Below, one piece after another: positions 1-10,609 of a stretch of 64,000 bases of DNA. A program made the position numbers and the translations under genes. Source of the stretch: Microbacterium elymi (GTDB lineage Bacteria > Actinomycetota > Actinomycetes > Actinomycetales > Microbacteriaceae). Numbering within the stretch: position 1 is the first letter of the stretch; each line of letters opens with the position of its first letter. The stretch lies in contig NZ_CP091139.2 of NCBI RefSeq assembly GCF_021582895.2, forward strand, positions 868,001 to 932,000, given 5' to 3'. Under the pieces are notes generated by a model. The model saw only the letters and a program-made list of their open reading frames with translations. It was not told where the DNA came from and searched no databases.

Positions 1-886
1 GAGGTCTGCCCGGCGATGGCCACGCCATCCGCGGACCAGACGTAGGCGAGCACCGCACCGGCGGTCCAGGCGCCCGGACTGGCGGTGAGCGCGTCGCCGA
101 ACCGGGCGGTGCCGGTGATCGTCGGGACGGCGGAGCCGAGGTCGGGCCCGCACCCGGCGGTGTCCGGCGACAGCGTGACATCCCTGGTCGCCGATCCCGG
201 GGCGGTCACCGTGATGAGGGCGGAGCGCTCGGGCGCAGCCGCCGCATCCGGTGTCTGCGGGCAGTACCCGGCAGCGGCGGCGGCCACGGCGTAGTCGCCG
301 GCGTGCAGGCCGCCGACCGCGTACTGCGCGCCCGGCCGTTCGATCGCCGCGGGGAGCGGCGTCCAGTTGCCGTCGATCTTCCGGTACAGCGTCAGGGTCG
401 CCGATGCGGGCTTGCGCGATGCCGGTGATCGAGCCGGCCGGCTCCAGGAAGATGTCGACGCCCGCCGAGATGGCACCGGCCGAGACCGTCACCGGCGTGG
501 CGGATGCGACATCCGTCACGTCGCCGTAGAACTCGTCGAAGTGCGGACGAAGCGCCGGGTAGCAGTCGCACCCCCACCGCGTCTGGATCGTGTAGTCCCC
601 GACCGGGAGGCCGGTGATCTCGAACGCGCCGTCCGCACCGATCGGCTCGGTCGACATGCGGGCCTCGGGACCGTACGGGTCATCGGCCGCCCCGACCGGA
701 ATCGCGAAGACCCAGGTCGACCCGGTCTCGCCGGCGAGCGAGCCGCCGCCGTCGAGCTCGCACGTGACCGGTGATCGACCCCGACTCGTCGGCGAATGCC
801 GCCGTCGGCACCAGTGCCAGCATCGACGCGATCAGCGCCGCGGTCAGCGTCGCGACGAGAGCGCGCGCGCGAACAGAACTCCCCAT
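1..886 (-). CDS. Secreted protein with carboxypeptidase-regulatory-like and Ig-like repeats (partial, frameshifted)
   Basis: The start at 886 is followed by a basic stretch and a long hydrophobic segment ending in an AFA cleavage site, a standard Sec signal peptide. After frame repair near 770 and at 410-415 the chain reads as beta-rich modules: first GSITG-type units with FEITGLPVGDY, typical of the carboxypeptidase regulatory/prealbumin-like fold, then a module beginning PTITGTARFGD, seen in many actinobacterial extracellular proteins. The break at 410 is GCTTGC where GCTGC restores the frame. The gene runs off the left edge, so its C-terminal anchor or enzymatic domain is unknown. It lies downstream of pcrA on the same strand but about 115 bp away, so it is probably a separate unit. 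The role is inferred only as an extracellular structural or binding protein. Confidence 0.6.
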
Positions 887-924
887 GATTCCCCGATCCC
901 CCACGCCAGAACGGCGCCCCCGTG

Positions 925-942
925 GTCAGGCCCCTCCCTGAC
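925..942 (-). terminator. Small hairpin downstream of pcrA
   Basis: GTCAGG and CCTGAC pair perfectly around a six-base loop in the gap after the helicase stop. There is no T-run, so it is a weak candidate for transcription termination of pcrA. Confidence 0.3.
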
Positions 943-1000
943 GCTTGCGCTCATTCAATCAGATCGCTGACATGGGATGCAACGGATCCGCACAGTCGGT

Positions 1001-3417
1001 TCAGAGCTTTTCGATCGGGGCGATCTTGATCAGGAGCTTCTTGGCGCCCGCGGTCTCGAACCGCACGTGCGCCACTCGCTTCGCGCCCTCACCGGTCACG
1101 GCATCCACGATCCCCTCGCCGAAGTCTTCGTGTCGGATGCGGTCGCCCGAGGCGAGCTCCATGGCGCCGTTGTCACGCACCCGCGCCGGGATGCGATTGG
1201 GGAACTTCTCCATCGCCGTGGACTTCGGCTTCAGCGCCGGCGGGTCGTCGGTGCGGCGCTGTCCCCAGGGCCGACGGGCGTTCAGCGCCCGGGACTGCGT
1301 GCCGCCGCGCGAGTTGACATCGCCCGGGGACTGGCGCCAGTCGACGAGCTCGGCCGGCACCTCCTGCAGGAAGCGACTCGGCATCGCGACCGAGATCTCG
1401 CCGAACTGCGCCCGGGTCATCGCCAGCGTGAGATAGAGCCGCTGGCGCGCGCGGGTCACGCCCACATAGAACAGCCGCCGCTCCTCGGCGGGACCGCCCG
1501 GCTCGCCGGCCGAGATGCGGTGCGGGATGAGGTCCTCTTCCACGCCGGTGATGAAGACGGCGTCGTACTCCAGCCCCTTGGCGGTGTGCAGCGTCATCAG
1601 CGACACGGTGCCCGACGCGTCGTCCAGGTCGTCGGCATCCGAGACCAGCGCCACCTCGGTGAGGAAGTCCAGCAGCGTTCCGTCCGGGTTGTTGCGGGCG
1701 AACTCCCGCGCCACGGCGACGAACTCGTCGAGGTTCTCCAGCCGGGCCTCGTCCTGCGGATCGCGGCTGACACGCAGCGCCTCGCGGTAGCCGCCCTTCT
1801 CCAGGCAGCGCCAGGCCGTCGGCGACGGCCGACGGCGGGGCGACCTCGCCCGAGGCGGGCAGCATGAGCTCGGATGCCTCGGCCAGCACCGCGTCCAGCC
1901 GCGAGATCGCCGCCTGCAGCTTCGGCCCGAGGCCGAGCGCGGACGCGTTGGCCAGCGCATCCCGGAACGTGATCTGCTCGTCGGCGGCGTAGCGCGCGAT
2001 CGCCTGGACCGTGACGTCGCCGATGCCGCGTCGCGGCTTGTTGATGATCCGGCGCAGCGCCATCTCGTCGGCGGGATTGGCGACCACGGTCAGATACGCC
2101 AGCGCATCCTTGATCTCGGCGCGCTCGTAGAAGCGGGTGCCGCCCATGATCTTGTATGGGATCGCGGCGCGGATGAAGATCTCCTCCAGCGCTCGGGACT
2201 GCGAGTTGGTGCGGTAGAACACCGCCACCTGCGCGTAGTCCATGCCGCCCCGGTGGAGTGCGTCGATCTCGTCCGCGACGAACTGCGCCTCATCGTGCTC
2301 GAGTAGCCGGTGAAGCCGACGATCTTCTCACCCTCGCCGACGTCCGTCCACAGTCGCTTGTCCTTGCGGTCGAAGTTGTGGCTGATCACGGCGTTGGCCG
2401 CGCTCAGGATGTTCTGCGTCGACCGATAGTTCTGCTCGAGGAGCACCACCTTCGCGCCGGGGAAGTCGCGTTCGAACTCGGTGATGTTGCGGATGTCGGC
2501 GCCGCGGAACGCGTAGATCGACTGATCGGAGTCACCGACCACCGTCAGCGAGGCCGCCTCGACCTCGGGGGCGTGCTCGGGCTCGAAGATCATCATGCCG
2601 CCGGAGGCATACGGCTCGGCGGCCGTGCCCACGATCGGTTTCGTGAACTCGCGGATCAGCGCGTACTGGGCGTGGTTCGTGTCCTGGTACTCGTCGACCA
2701 GGATGTGCCGGAACCGGCGCCGGTACACGTCGGCGACATGCGGGAATGCCCGGAACAGGTAGACGGTCTGCGCGATGAGGTCATCGAAGTCGAACGCGTT
2801 GGCCTTCTGCAGCGCCCGCTGATAGTCGCCGAACACGTCGACGAACTTCCGCTCGGCCGGATCGGACAGGTTCGCCTGCCGGGCATACGCCTCTGCGTCG
2901 GTGAGCTCGTTCTTCAGCTTGGAGATGCGGCTCTGCACCGCACCCGGCGTGAGGCCGAAGGCATCCGCCTCGTGCTCCTTCACCAGGCGCTTGACCAGCG
3001 CTCGCGAGTCGCCCGAGTCGTAGATCGTGAACGAGGTGGTGAAGCCGAACTGCGCGGCCTCGCGCCGCAGGATGCGCACACAGGCGGAGTGGAAGGTCGA
3101 GATCCACATGCCCTGCGACTGCTGGCCCACCAGCTGGCTGACGCGCTCGCGCATCTCGCCGGCGGCCTTGTTCGTGAATGTGATGGCCAGGATCTGGCTG
3201 GGCCAGGCCTCGCGGTTGCGCAGGCGAGGCGATGCGGTGGGTGAGGACGCGGGTCTTGCCGGATCCGGCGCCGGCGACGATCAGCAGCGCGGACCCCCGG
3301 TAGACGACGGCTTCGCGCTCGCGGGTTCAGCCCCTCGAGCAGGTCGTCGTCGGGGCGGCCGCCCGGGCGGGGACCGGAGTCTCCGCCGATGATGAGGGGC
3401 GAGGATGCGTCGGTCAT
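1001..3417 (-). CDS. pcrA: ATP-dependent DNA helicase PcrA/UvrD
   Basis: Superfamily 1A 3'-5' helicase for repair and replication restart. All motifs are present in order after frame repair: Walker A GAGSGKTRVLTHRI, motif II VDEYQDTN, motif III GDSDQSIYAFRG, motif IV LEQNYRST, motif V LMTLHTAKGLEYDAVF and motif VI FYVGVTRARQRLYL. The C-terminal stretch (SGDRIRHEDFGEGIV...) matches the Tudor-like RNA-polymerase-binding domain of PcrA. About 800 residues, normal for the family. The start at 3417 gives MTDASSPL upstream of the conserved LLEGLNP. The frame breaks near 1805, 2305, 3215 and 3325; three lie at GCTGC/GCAGC-type sites and one is a lost G before GAGC. Since this helicase is normally important and every motif is intact, these are read as sequence errors, not gene decay. 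Confidence 0.96.
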
Positions 3418-3464
3418 GGCTCTACGAGTTTAGGCGCGCACGCCGACACCCGCGTCGCCCCGGC

Positions 3465-4357
3465 TCACCGGCCCAGCGCCGCCTCCTGGCCGAACCGCGC
3501 GAGCTTGTCGGGGTTGGCCACCGAGTAGATCTCGGCGATCCGTCCCCGCTCGACCCGGATCGTGACCACGCCGGCCAGCTGCCCGTCCAGCTCCATCCGG
3601 ATGCCGGGCTCGCCGTTGACCCAGGTCGCCGTGGCCACGAGCGTGCCCTCGACCTTCGACATCCCGCCCACGAGGTAGCGCGCGAGCCGATCCGCCCCGA
3701 CGATCGGGCGCCGCGCGGCCCCGCGCACCTTGCCGCCGCCGTCGGCGACCGAGACCACGTCCGGCGCGAGGATGTCCATCAGCCCCTGGATGTCGCCGGT
3801 GTTCAGCGCGGTCACCAGCCGCTGCACGGCGTGCTCGTGCTCGGAGCGCTCGACCTGCATCCGCGGACGCCGCGCCGAGACGTGGTCCTTGGCGCGGTGC
3901 GCGATCTGCCGCACCGCGGCCGGCGTCTTGCCCACGGCATCCGCGATCTCGTCGTACGGCACGTCGAACACCTCACGGAGCACGAACACGGCGCGCTCGG
4001 CCGGTCCGAGGGTCTCGAGCACGGTGAGCATCGCGATCGACAGGCTCTCGGCCAGCTCCACATCGTCGGCGACGTCCGGGCGGGTCAGCAGCGGCTCGGC
4101 AGCCACTCGCCGACGTACTCCTCGCGGCGCCGTGCGGTGGTGCGCAGCTGATTCAGCGCCTGCCGCGTGACGATCCGCACGAGGTACGCGCGCGGATCGT
4201 GGACGCGCGCGGCATCCACCGACGCCCAGCGCAGCCAGGACTCCTGCAGCACGTCCTCCGCGTCGGCGGCCGATCCCAGCAGCTCGTACGCGACGGTGAA
4301 CAGCAGGTTGCGGTGCGTGATGAACGGGTCCTCGGCATCTCGCGCGACACCAGCCAT
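3465..4357 (-). CDS. sigJ: ECF41-family RNA polymerase sigma factor (SigJ-like) with SnoaL-like C-terminus
   Basis: Extracytoplasmic-function sigma factor. Region 2 (HRNLLFTVAYELLGSAADAEDV then LQESWLRW) and region 4 (LGPAERAVFVLREVF, YDEIADAVGKT, VRQIAHRAK) are complete. A ~110-residue NTF2/SnoaL-like tail follows, containing DILAPDVVSVADGGGK and ending NPDKLARFG. That tail defines the ECF41 group, which has no classical anti-sigma factor and uses the extension for self-control. The upstream neighbour is a carboxymuconolactone-decarboxylase-like protein 9 bp away, the hallmark ECF41 partner, so the two form one operon. One frame break lies near 4096, where a G is missing before GAGC. About 296 residues after repair. 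A promoter of ECF41 type precedes the operon, implying autoregulation. Confidence 0.92.
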
Positions 4358-4366
4358 ATTGCGAGC

Positions 4367-4957
4367 CTAGGCGGCTTCGGCGCCGGCGGGGCGGGCCGCG
4401 AGCGGGGGCAGCCCGCACGCATCGGCGAACTCCTCGGAGTGGATGCCGAGGGCCACGTTCATGCGCGCGCTCATGTTCATGAAGGCCACCCGGGCGGCCA
4501 GTTCGACCAGCGCGGCCGGACCGAGTTCGGCCAGCAGCGCGTCGGACAGCTCGTCGGTGACGGCGGGCGGCGTCTGGCTCGCGTCCTCGGCATACTCCAT
4601 CACCCGGCGCTCGAGCGGGGTGAAGTCGGCGGACTCGCGCCAGCGCGGCACCTGCCGGGCCTTCTCCTCGTTCAGCCCGTGGTTGTGCGCCATGAAGTAG
4701 TTGAAGTCGAGGCAGAAGCTCAAGCCCACCGTGGCGGCGGCGGCCATGGCCGCGTACGAGGCGAGCTCGGGGTCCAGCTCGCTCCATCCTTCGACCTTGC
4801 GGCCGATTCCCATCGAGTCCTTCATCACCGCCCGGTGGTTCCACAGCACGCCGATCGAGTCGGGGACGTGGCCCATCATCCTGCGGGCGGCGAACTTCAC
4901 CACCGCGCCGTACGGGCCCGACACCTCGGTCGCCGGGATTCGTGTCGTGTCGGTCAT
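4367..4957 (-). CDS. Carboxymuconolactone decarboxylase (AhpD-like) family protein, ECF41 partner
   Basis: 196 residues, all-helical AhpD/CMD type, with the central LSFCLDFNYFMAHNHG segment where the family's redox/catalytic motif lies. Only one cysteine is visible in that stretch, and the classical CxxC pair is not present. The start at 4957 has an excellent AGGAGGAGAG ribosome site six bases upstream. It is first in a two-gene operon with the ECF41 sigma factor. In known ECF41 loci this enzyme is the main sigma-factor target. Its substrate is unknown; a peroxide or quinone detoxification role is often proposed and is only an inference here. Confidence 0.85.
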   Translation of the reverse strand: MTDTTRIPATEVSGPYGAVVKFAARRMMGHVPDSIGVLWNHRAVMKDSMGIGRKVEGWSELDPELASYAAMAAAATVGLSFCLDFNYFMAHNHGLNEEKARQVPRWRESADFTPLERRVMEYAEDASQTPPAVTDELSDALLAELGPAALVELAARVAFMNMSARMNVALGIHSEEFADACGLPPLAARPAGAEAA

Positions 4958-5017
4958 CTCTCCTCCTGCGTCATTCGTGATGACGATCGGCGCCGATCTG
5001 GACACCGTCATCATGAA

Positions 5018-5044
5018 GACACCGGCCGGCCGCGTGATGTGACA
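5018..5044 (-). promoter_or_regulatory. ECF41-type promoter of the CMD-sigJ operon
   Basis: Read on the minus strand: TGTCACA, 16 bases, then TGTC, about 60 bp upstream of the CMD start. The published ECF41 consensus is TGTCACA at -35 and CGTC at -10 with this spacing; only one base of the -10 differs. Confidence 0.7.
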
Positions 5045-5098
5045 TCCGGTTCCCTGGTCGACGGGCGGATGTCGGGGCCGCTGGCTACCGTGGAGGCC

Positions 5099-5530
5099 AT
5101 GGACACCCGCATCACGTTCGTCACCCTCGCCGTCGCCGATATCGTGGCGTCTCGCCGGTTCTACGTCGACGGCCTGGGCTGGACGCCCGCGTTCGAAGCC
5201 GAGGGCGAGGTGATCTTCTTCCGCGTCGCCGACACCGTGATGCTCTCGCTCTGGACCCGGTCCGGGTTCGAGGCCGAGATCGGCCCGCTGCCGGCCGCCG
5301 GCGGCACGCCGCCGATCACGCTGGCGCACAACATGCCCGATCCGGCCGACGTGGACGCCGTGCTGGCCGAGGTCGCGGCGGCCGGCGGCGAGATCGTCCG
5401 GCCGGCACAGCAGCGTGAGTGGGGCGGGTATTCCGGGTACTTCGCCGATCCGGACGGCTTCCGCTGGGAGGTGGCGTACAACCCCGACCCGCTCGGCGTG
5501 GAGCTGATGCGGGCGGCCGGGCTGGCGTGA
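5099..5530 (+). CDS. VOC (glyoxalase/bleomycin-resistance) family protein
   Basis: 143 residues with two beta-alpha-beta-beta-beta modules: ITFVTLAVADIVASRRFY opens the first, and the second ends with YFADPDGFRWEVAYNP. The typical metal-binding positions are only partly conserved: the first module has TLAV where a His is common, while the C-terminal Glu of WEV is kept. The substrate cannot be predicted. It is transcribed divergently from the CMD-sigJ operon, with only 140 bp between the starts, so shared regulation by the ECF41 factor is possible but not shown. No good ribosome site is seen; the ATG sits close to a possible -10 (TACCGT), compatible with a leaderless transcript. Confidence 0.85.
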   Translation: MDTRITFVTLAVADIVASRRFYVDGLGWTPAFEAEGEVIFFRVADTVMLSLWTRSGFEAEIGPLPAAGGTPPITLAHNMPDPADVDAVLAEVAAAGGEIVRPAQQREWGGYSGYFADPDGFRWEVAYNPDPLGVELMRAAGLA

Positions 5531-5532
5531 GG

Positions 5533-5629
5533 ACCGGGCGGCCGGTCGCGGACTGGAGTGAGGCGAGGGCCAGGCCGGGCTGGGGTGAGGGCCGGGCGGC
5601 CGGTCGCGGGCTGGAGTGAGGCGAGGGCC
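5533..5629. repeat. Imperfect ~39-bp direct repeat downstream of the VOC gene
   Basis: Two nearly identical units (5533-5572 and 5591-5629), each containing GGCGGCCGGTCGCGG and GGAGTGAGGCGAGGGCC, fill the gap between two convergent genes. No gene is supported here. Confidence 0.7.
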
Positions 5630-5646
5630 GACCCGGGTGAGGCGAG

Positions 5647-6625
5647 TCAGCCCGTCGCGGGTCGGCGCACGGCATCCCAGCGCACGGCGAGCAGGGCTCC
5701 GACGATCAGGACCACGGTGCCGGCGATCGCCGCCCACCACACCGCTTCGTCCGGGATGTCGAGTCGGAGTGTGACCGCGACGACCCGCTCCAGGCCCCAG
5801 GGCAGCAGCCCGCCGCGGTCGTCCCAGACCGTCAGCGCGCGCTCGATCCCGACTGCGGCGATCACCCAGGCTGGCACCGCCAGGCCCGCACCGACCGCGC
5901 ACAGCACCGCCCCGACCGCCCGCCGCACGCCCAGCTGGGCGAACATCGACCACCCGGCGGCGATGAACAGCCACAGGAACAGGGCGAACGCGACGGTGAT
6001 GTATGCGCCGCGCAGACCGGGCAGCTCCCAGAACGCGTACCAGTAGCCGCTGGGCCCGGCATATGACAGCACGATGAGGGTCAGGATGCAAGCGCAGGCA
6101 TCACGACTCCGCCGACGGCCGCCATCACCGGCCACGGCGACCGGCGTCGCACCACGATCCGCAGAGCGAGCGCGAAGACGATCCACGCCCCGATCACGAT
6201 GCCCAGGCGCAAGCCAGCCCGTGAAGGAGCTCTGCACGACGCGCGTCGCGATCAGCAAGCGCCACCGGCACGCCGAACAGCAGCCAGCGGTCGAGCGACA
6301 GCATCCCGAGCGTGGACTCCCGCGCCCGCCAGGGGCGCGTGGCCGCCAGCCAGGTGGCCCGGGCGGCAGCGGCGCCGGGGCGCCGCACCAGGCTCGTGCG
6401 CGCGGCGACCATGCCGATCACCAGCCACGCCACCGCCAGGACGAGCAGGAGGCGTGCGAACCAGGCCAGGACCGGGTCGGCCGAGGTGTCGATCGGGTTC
6501 ACGGGATGCCCCGGAGCACCGGTGTCGAGGGTGTCGGCCACCAGGACCGCGGCGCCGGCGCCGAGCGCGAGCACCAGGACGGCGAGGGCGGCAGAGAGGG
6601 TACCTCGTCTGTCCACCGTCGCCAT
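5647..6625 (-). CDS. Polytopic membrane protein of unknown function
   Basis: After repair of three frame breaks (6088, 6209 and 6255, each GCAAGC for GCAGC) this is about 325 residues. It has many hydrophobic helices: an N-terminal one (LSAALAVLVLALGAGAAVLV), then LLLVLAVAWLVIGMVAA, and at least five more, with short polar loops and an Arg-rich C-terminus. I do not recognise a family; the spacing fits an integral membrane protein without soluble domains. The start at 6625 gives MATVDRRGT before the first helix. It is divergent from a lipoprotein gene 86 bp away. No conserved catalytic motif was seen. Three identical errors in one gene make this a clear example of the systematic error described in the findings. 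Confidence 0.7.
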
Positions 6626-6711
6626 GGACTGATCCTACCGACGCCCGCGACCTCGGCCCGACCGCGCGAGGCGGCGACCGCTTATCCTGGGGCGAACGGG
6701 AAGGATCCGAG

Positions 6712-7140
6712 ATGTCCGCACGAATCGCGGCCGGCGCGGCGGGACTCCTCCTGCTGTGTCTGACCGGCTGCTCGGGAGCCTCGATGAACAACCCCACCGG
6801 CCCGACGTCGGGCACGCGTCCGCCGTTCACCAGCATGACGCCTTCGGCATCCGCGCCGTCCGGCACTCCGACCACGGTGCCCGACGCTCGCTGGGACGCA
6901 CTCGTCGCCGACCTCGGCCGGCGGGGCGTGACGGCGACTCCGACCCTGGTCTCGGCCGAGGCGATGACCTGGCCCAACGGCGCCCTGGGATGCCCGGCGC
7001 CGGGGGCGAGCTACACTCAGGCGCTCGTCGACGGGATGCGGGTGGTCGTCACCGCGGGCGGGAAGACGTACGACTACCGGTTCGGGACGTCGGACACCCC
7101 GCTGCCGTGCGAGAACGGCCGCCCCGCGGCCCGGCCGTGA
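6712..7140 (+). CDS. Small lipoprotein of unknown function
   Basis: 142 residues. The signal ends in a lipobox (LCLTGC, Cys at about 22), followed by a Thr/Ser/Pro linker (about residues 25-55) and a small folded domain containing MTWPNGALGCPAPG and a second Cys near the end (LPCENG), so one disulfide is likely. The same WPNGALGCP pattern is common in uncharacterised actinobacterial lipoproteins. The start is chosen for GGAAGGATCC just upstream and for the signal peptide. Membrane anchored and facing outward; function unknown. Confidence 0.85.
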   Translation: MSARIAAGAAGLLLLCLTGCSGASMNNPTGPTSGTRPPFTSMTPSASAPSGTPTTVPDARWDALVADLGRRGVTATPTLVSAEAMTWPNGALGCPAPGASYTQALVDGMRVVVTAGGKTYDYRFGTSDTPLPCENGRPAARP

Positions 7141-7182
7141 CGCGAGCCGGCCGTGACGCGAGCCGGCCGTGACGCGAGCCGG
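7135..7182. repeat. Three perfect tandem copies of a 16-bp unit
   Basis: CCGTGACGCGAGCCGG is repeated at 7135-7150, 7151-7166 and 7167-7182, beginning in the last two codons of the lipoprotein gene. Replication slippage is the likely origin; the stop codon is the TGA of the first copy. Confidence 0.9.
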
Positions 7183-7207
7183 GGCGGCCCTTTCGGACCG
7201 CCCCGGC
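7178..7207. terminator. Bidirectional hairpin between convergent genes
   Basis: GCCGGGGCGG and CCGCCCCGGC form a perfect 10-bp stem with a 10-base loop, between the lipoprotein stop and the subtilase stop. There is no T-tract, which is common for terminators in high-GC genomes. Confidence 0.6.
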
Positions 7208-7241
7208 GAATCGCTGTCGCGCGATCGCTGCCGCGCCGTCG

Positions 7242-10200
7242 CTAGCGCGCCGACACGAGCAGCGCCTCGTCGCCGCCCGCGCGGTTGTCGGGAACGACGA
7301 TCATCGTGCCCAGCGGCTTCTGCTTCGCGACCTGAGCCGGATCGACCGCCACCTCGAATGACACCGACTTGCCGTGCGCCGGGACGGTGCCGAACTGGCC
7401 GTTCGAGATCGCCGGGGCGTTCGGGTCGTACGCTGCCCAGGACGAGAACTCGTCACCGATGGCCGAGTCGACCACCGACGCCGACTGCACCGTGTACGAG
7501 AACGGCCCGGTGATCCCCAGCACGCTGGTGTACATCGGCAGCAGGATCGTGCTGCTGTCGGTGGGCGCCTGTGCGAGGAAGTACGGGCCCGCCGTGGTGC
7601 CTGTCGCGACGTCGTACACGAACACCGTCGACCGGCCGTCGACCGATCCTGCTGTCACCAGCCCGTTGTCCGCCGAGAACACGATCTTGTCGGCATTTCC
7701 GTCGTTGTTCGTGTCGATCACCACGTCGTACTCGTTGTTCGCCGCGTTCGACCACCTCTTGTAGGTGTTCACCGCGAACACCATCAGCGTGCCGTCCGCC
7801 GTGTCGAACGACTGCACGCCGGCAGCGCGCAAGTCGACGCCGCTGTCATCGAGGCCCCTGGCGAGGTCCGACTTGTCCGACAGGCCCCACGTGTAGAAGT
7901 CGGCGGATGCGTCCAGCGCACCGAACCGGTTCTGCAACGTGATCTTCTCGGTGCCGCCCTTCTTCGTGACGTTCTTGGAGAACTTCGACCCGTGGGTCAC
8001 CCCGACCTTCGCGTCAGCGCGCGGCACCAGCAGGTACGGCACGTGCAGCGTCGACGACTTCGCGGTGAAGACCACGTCGCCGGCGAACTGGTAGAACGAG
8101 AACTCGTCCGCGAGCGACGACCCGACGTCGCCGGCGCGGGCGGTCAGCGTGACGGCCACCTTCGCCGACTTGCCCGGGCGCACCGTCACCGTGGAGGGCC
8201 ACACCGACACCTTCGCCTTCGCCGAGGCGGCCGAGGCCACCGTCGATGCCTTGTAGGTGACGGCCGACCTGCCGTGGTTCGTCAGCGTGATGGTGCGCGC
8301 CTTCACGAAACCGAGCGACGAGCTGTCGTAGCCGAAGCTCACCGTCGGCTGCGTCTCGCGACCGCTCGTGGTGCGGAACGTGTCGCCGGCAGCCGTCACC
8401 GTGGCGGCGACCGCTTGCGGCGGGGTCGACCAGGCCGACACCGCCGACGGTGTTGTCCTGACCGACGACCTTCAACGGGTCGGCGGTCGTGGTCAGCACC
8501 GATGCGACATCGGCGCTCGACCAGGTCGGATGCGCCTGCACGGCGAGGGCGGCGACGCCCGCGACGTGCGGGCTGGCCATCGAGGTGCCCGACATGACGG
8601 TCGAGCCGCTGCCGGTGCCGACGGCGACCGAGCGGATGCTGACGCCCGGGGCCGCGACATCCGGTGCGACCGCGCTGTCACCCGAGCGGGGGCCGCCCGA
8701 GGTGAAGTCGGCATAGTGCCGGAAGCCGGGGTTGGCGATGGTCCCGCCGCTGATCGAGGCGGTCTGGCCGTCGGCGGCGAGAAGCGCTTGCGCCGTCGGT
8801 CTTGCGCACCCCGAGGAACGGGATGGTGAGATCGAACGGCTCCCCGTTGTCGGGGTTCTCGGTGACGGTGCCCTCGTACGGCGGCAGGCCGTCGGAGTCG
8901 TTCACCATCACGGCGCCGGCAGCGCCGGCCTGCTGCGCGAAGATCGCCTTCGCGACGCGCGCGCAGGTTCCGCGCTGCGAGACGGCGAGCTGGTTGCCGC
9001 CCGAGGTGACGCCGTTCGACGTGTAGGCGGCGACCGAGCAGCCGAGCGCTTCGTTCTCGCTCGTATTCGGGTCGTCCTTCAGGTAGGCGACGGTCATGTC
9101 CGCCGTCTGCGAGAGGTCGGCGCCGTTCGCGTTGATGGCGTCGATCGTTCCGCCCGGCAGGGCGATCTTTGCGCCGGGGAAGGATGCCGTGCTGTCGACG
9201 GCCGAGACCGAGACGACGCCGCCGCCCACGCTGGGCGAGCCGACGATGTACGGGTTGTGGCCTTCGTTGCCGGCGGAGGCGACGACGACGACCCCGGCCC
9301 CGACCGCGTTGGCCGCGGCGACGGCATCCGGGTCACCGGCGCGACCGTAGTCCGAGCCGAGCGACATGTTGATGACGTCCATGCCGTGGTCGACGGCCCA
9401 GTCGATGGCCGGGACGACGACGTTGGTGCTGCCGGCGCAAGCCGAACACCCGCACCGAGTAGATGTCAGCCTGCGGGGCGACGCCGGGGCCGACGGCGAA
9501 GTCGTTCGACTCCGTGGCGTCGTCGTACGCGCCGGTGTAGGTCGAGCCGTCGGCGAGCACGCCGCTGCCGGCGGCGGTGCCGGCGACGTGGCTGCCGTGA
9601 CCCTGGCAGTCGAGCGGGTTCGGGTCGGGCTTGGGGACCGAGTTGGCGTCGTTCGCGTCATAGGCGTCGCCGACGAGGTCGGTGCCGCCCTTCACCCGGG
9701 GCGCGTTCGGGCCGAACCAGGCGGGGTTGGCGGGCTGGGTCTCGGTGGTGTGCGCCTCCTTGTAGGCGGCAGCGGTGCCCGGGCCGCCGAAGTCGGCGTG
9801 GGTGTAGTCGATGCCGGTGTCGATGACGGCGATCTTGATGTTCTTGCCGGTGTAGCCGGTGTTCTGCCACACATCGGGGACGCCGAGGAACGGCACCGAG
9901 ACGGTGTTGTCGATGGTGTGGGTCGGCGTGGCGTGCACGGCTTCGACGCCGGGCAGCTGCTCGAGGGCGTCGATCTGGTTGGAGCTGATGGTCAACTGGA
10001 TGCCGTTGTAGGCCGACTGCATCTGCGCTTCGATCTTGCCGCCCTTGGAGCGGATGCTGCCGGTGACGGCATCCTGCTCCTTCTTGAGCTTGCTCTTGAT
10101 CGATGAGCGCTCGCTCTTGGTGAGGGCGCGGCCCTTGTCCGCCTGCACGACGGCGACGGGGTCGCCGGTCATCTGCACGATGACGCTCACGCGACGTGTC

Positions 10201-10361
10201 GGGTCGGCACCGACCGGCGTGAAGTCGCCCGTCGTCGTCGACGGTGACGTCTGCGTGAACCGTGCTGCGGGATCGGAATCAGGTGATGTTGCGGCCATCG
10301 CGGCTGTTGCCGGGATCGTCAGCGCCAGGGCGCCGGCGATGGCCAGTATCCGTCTGTACAC
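7242..10361 (-). CDS. Secreted subtilisin-like serine protease (S8 family) with PA insert
   Basis: About 1,040 residues. A GTG start (10361) with AGAAGG upstream gives a signal peptide ending in AMAA. An I9-type propeptide (RVSVIVQMTGDPVAV...) precedes the catalytic domain: Asp in IAVIDTGIDYTHADF, His in CQGHGSHVAGTAAG, Ser in SGTSMASPHVAGV. A protease-associated (PA) domain is inserted between His and Ser (SQRGTCARVAKAIF...VMVND). The C-terminal half has a fibronectin-like region (TITLTNHGRSAVTYK) and further beta domains with a calcium-like DTNNDGNAD loop. All three frame breaks (8413, 8786, 9437) are GCTTGC/GCAAGC, and each is repaired by removing one base. The earlier ATG 100 bp upstream would precede the signal peptide and is rejected. 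Likely an extracellular nutritional protease; it lies alone behind its own promoter. Confidence 0.93.
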
Positions 10362-10434
10362 AGATCTGCCTTCTCTTCGTTGAGCGGCGCCCAGAACCGG
10401 CTCCGTTGTGCAGAGCTGGAAGGCACCAGAGTGA

Positions 10435-10463
10435 ACGCTATGAGCAACCTGAACACCGGTCAA
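10435..10463 (-). promoter_or_regulatory. Sigma-A-type promoter of the subtilase gene
   Basis: On the minus strand: TTGACC, 17 bases, TAGCGT, about 75 bp upstream of the GTG start. The -35 is strong, the -10 fair. Confidence 0.5.
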
Positions 10464-10609
10464 TGGGCGACGCCGCAGATGAGAGCCATCTCACCTGGAG
10501 GGCGCTGAGGATGTCACGTCCGGACACGCGTCGTCATCCGCCGTCACCGCGGTTCATGCGCCGTCACTCAACGTGTGGGTGTCGCCGGTCGCGCCTAGCC
10601 TGGGGTCAT

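Noticed and set aside
1001-3417. Calling pcrA, guaA, guaB, clpP and others pseudogenes because of their frame breaks.
   Set aside because: All catalytic motifs survive, the breaks share the same sequence contexts, and losing all of these functions together is not plausible.
10362-10463. Earlier ATG start for the subtilase at 10463.
   Set aside because: It would place about 34 polar residues before the signal peptide and would overlap the -35 element; GTG 10361 has a ribosome site and an immediate signal peptide.
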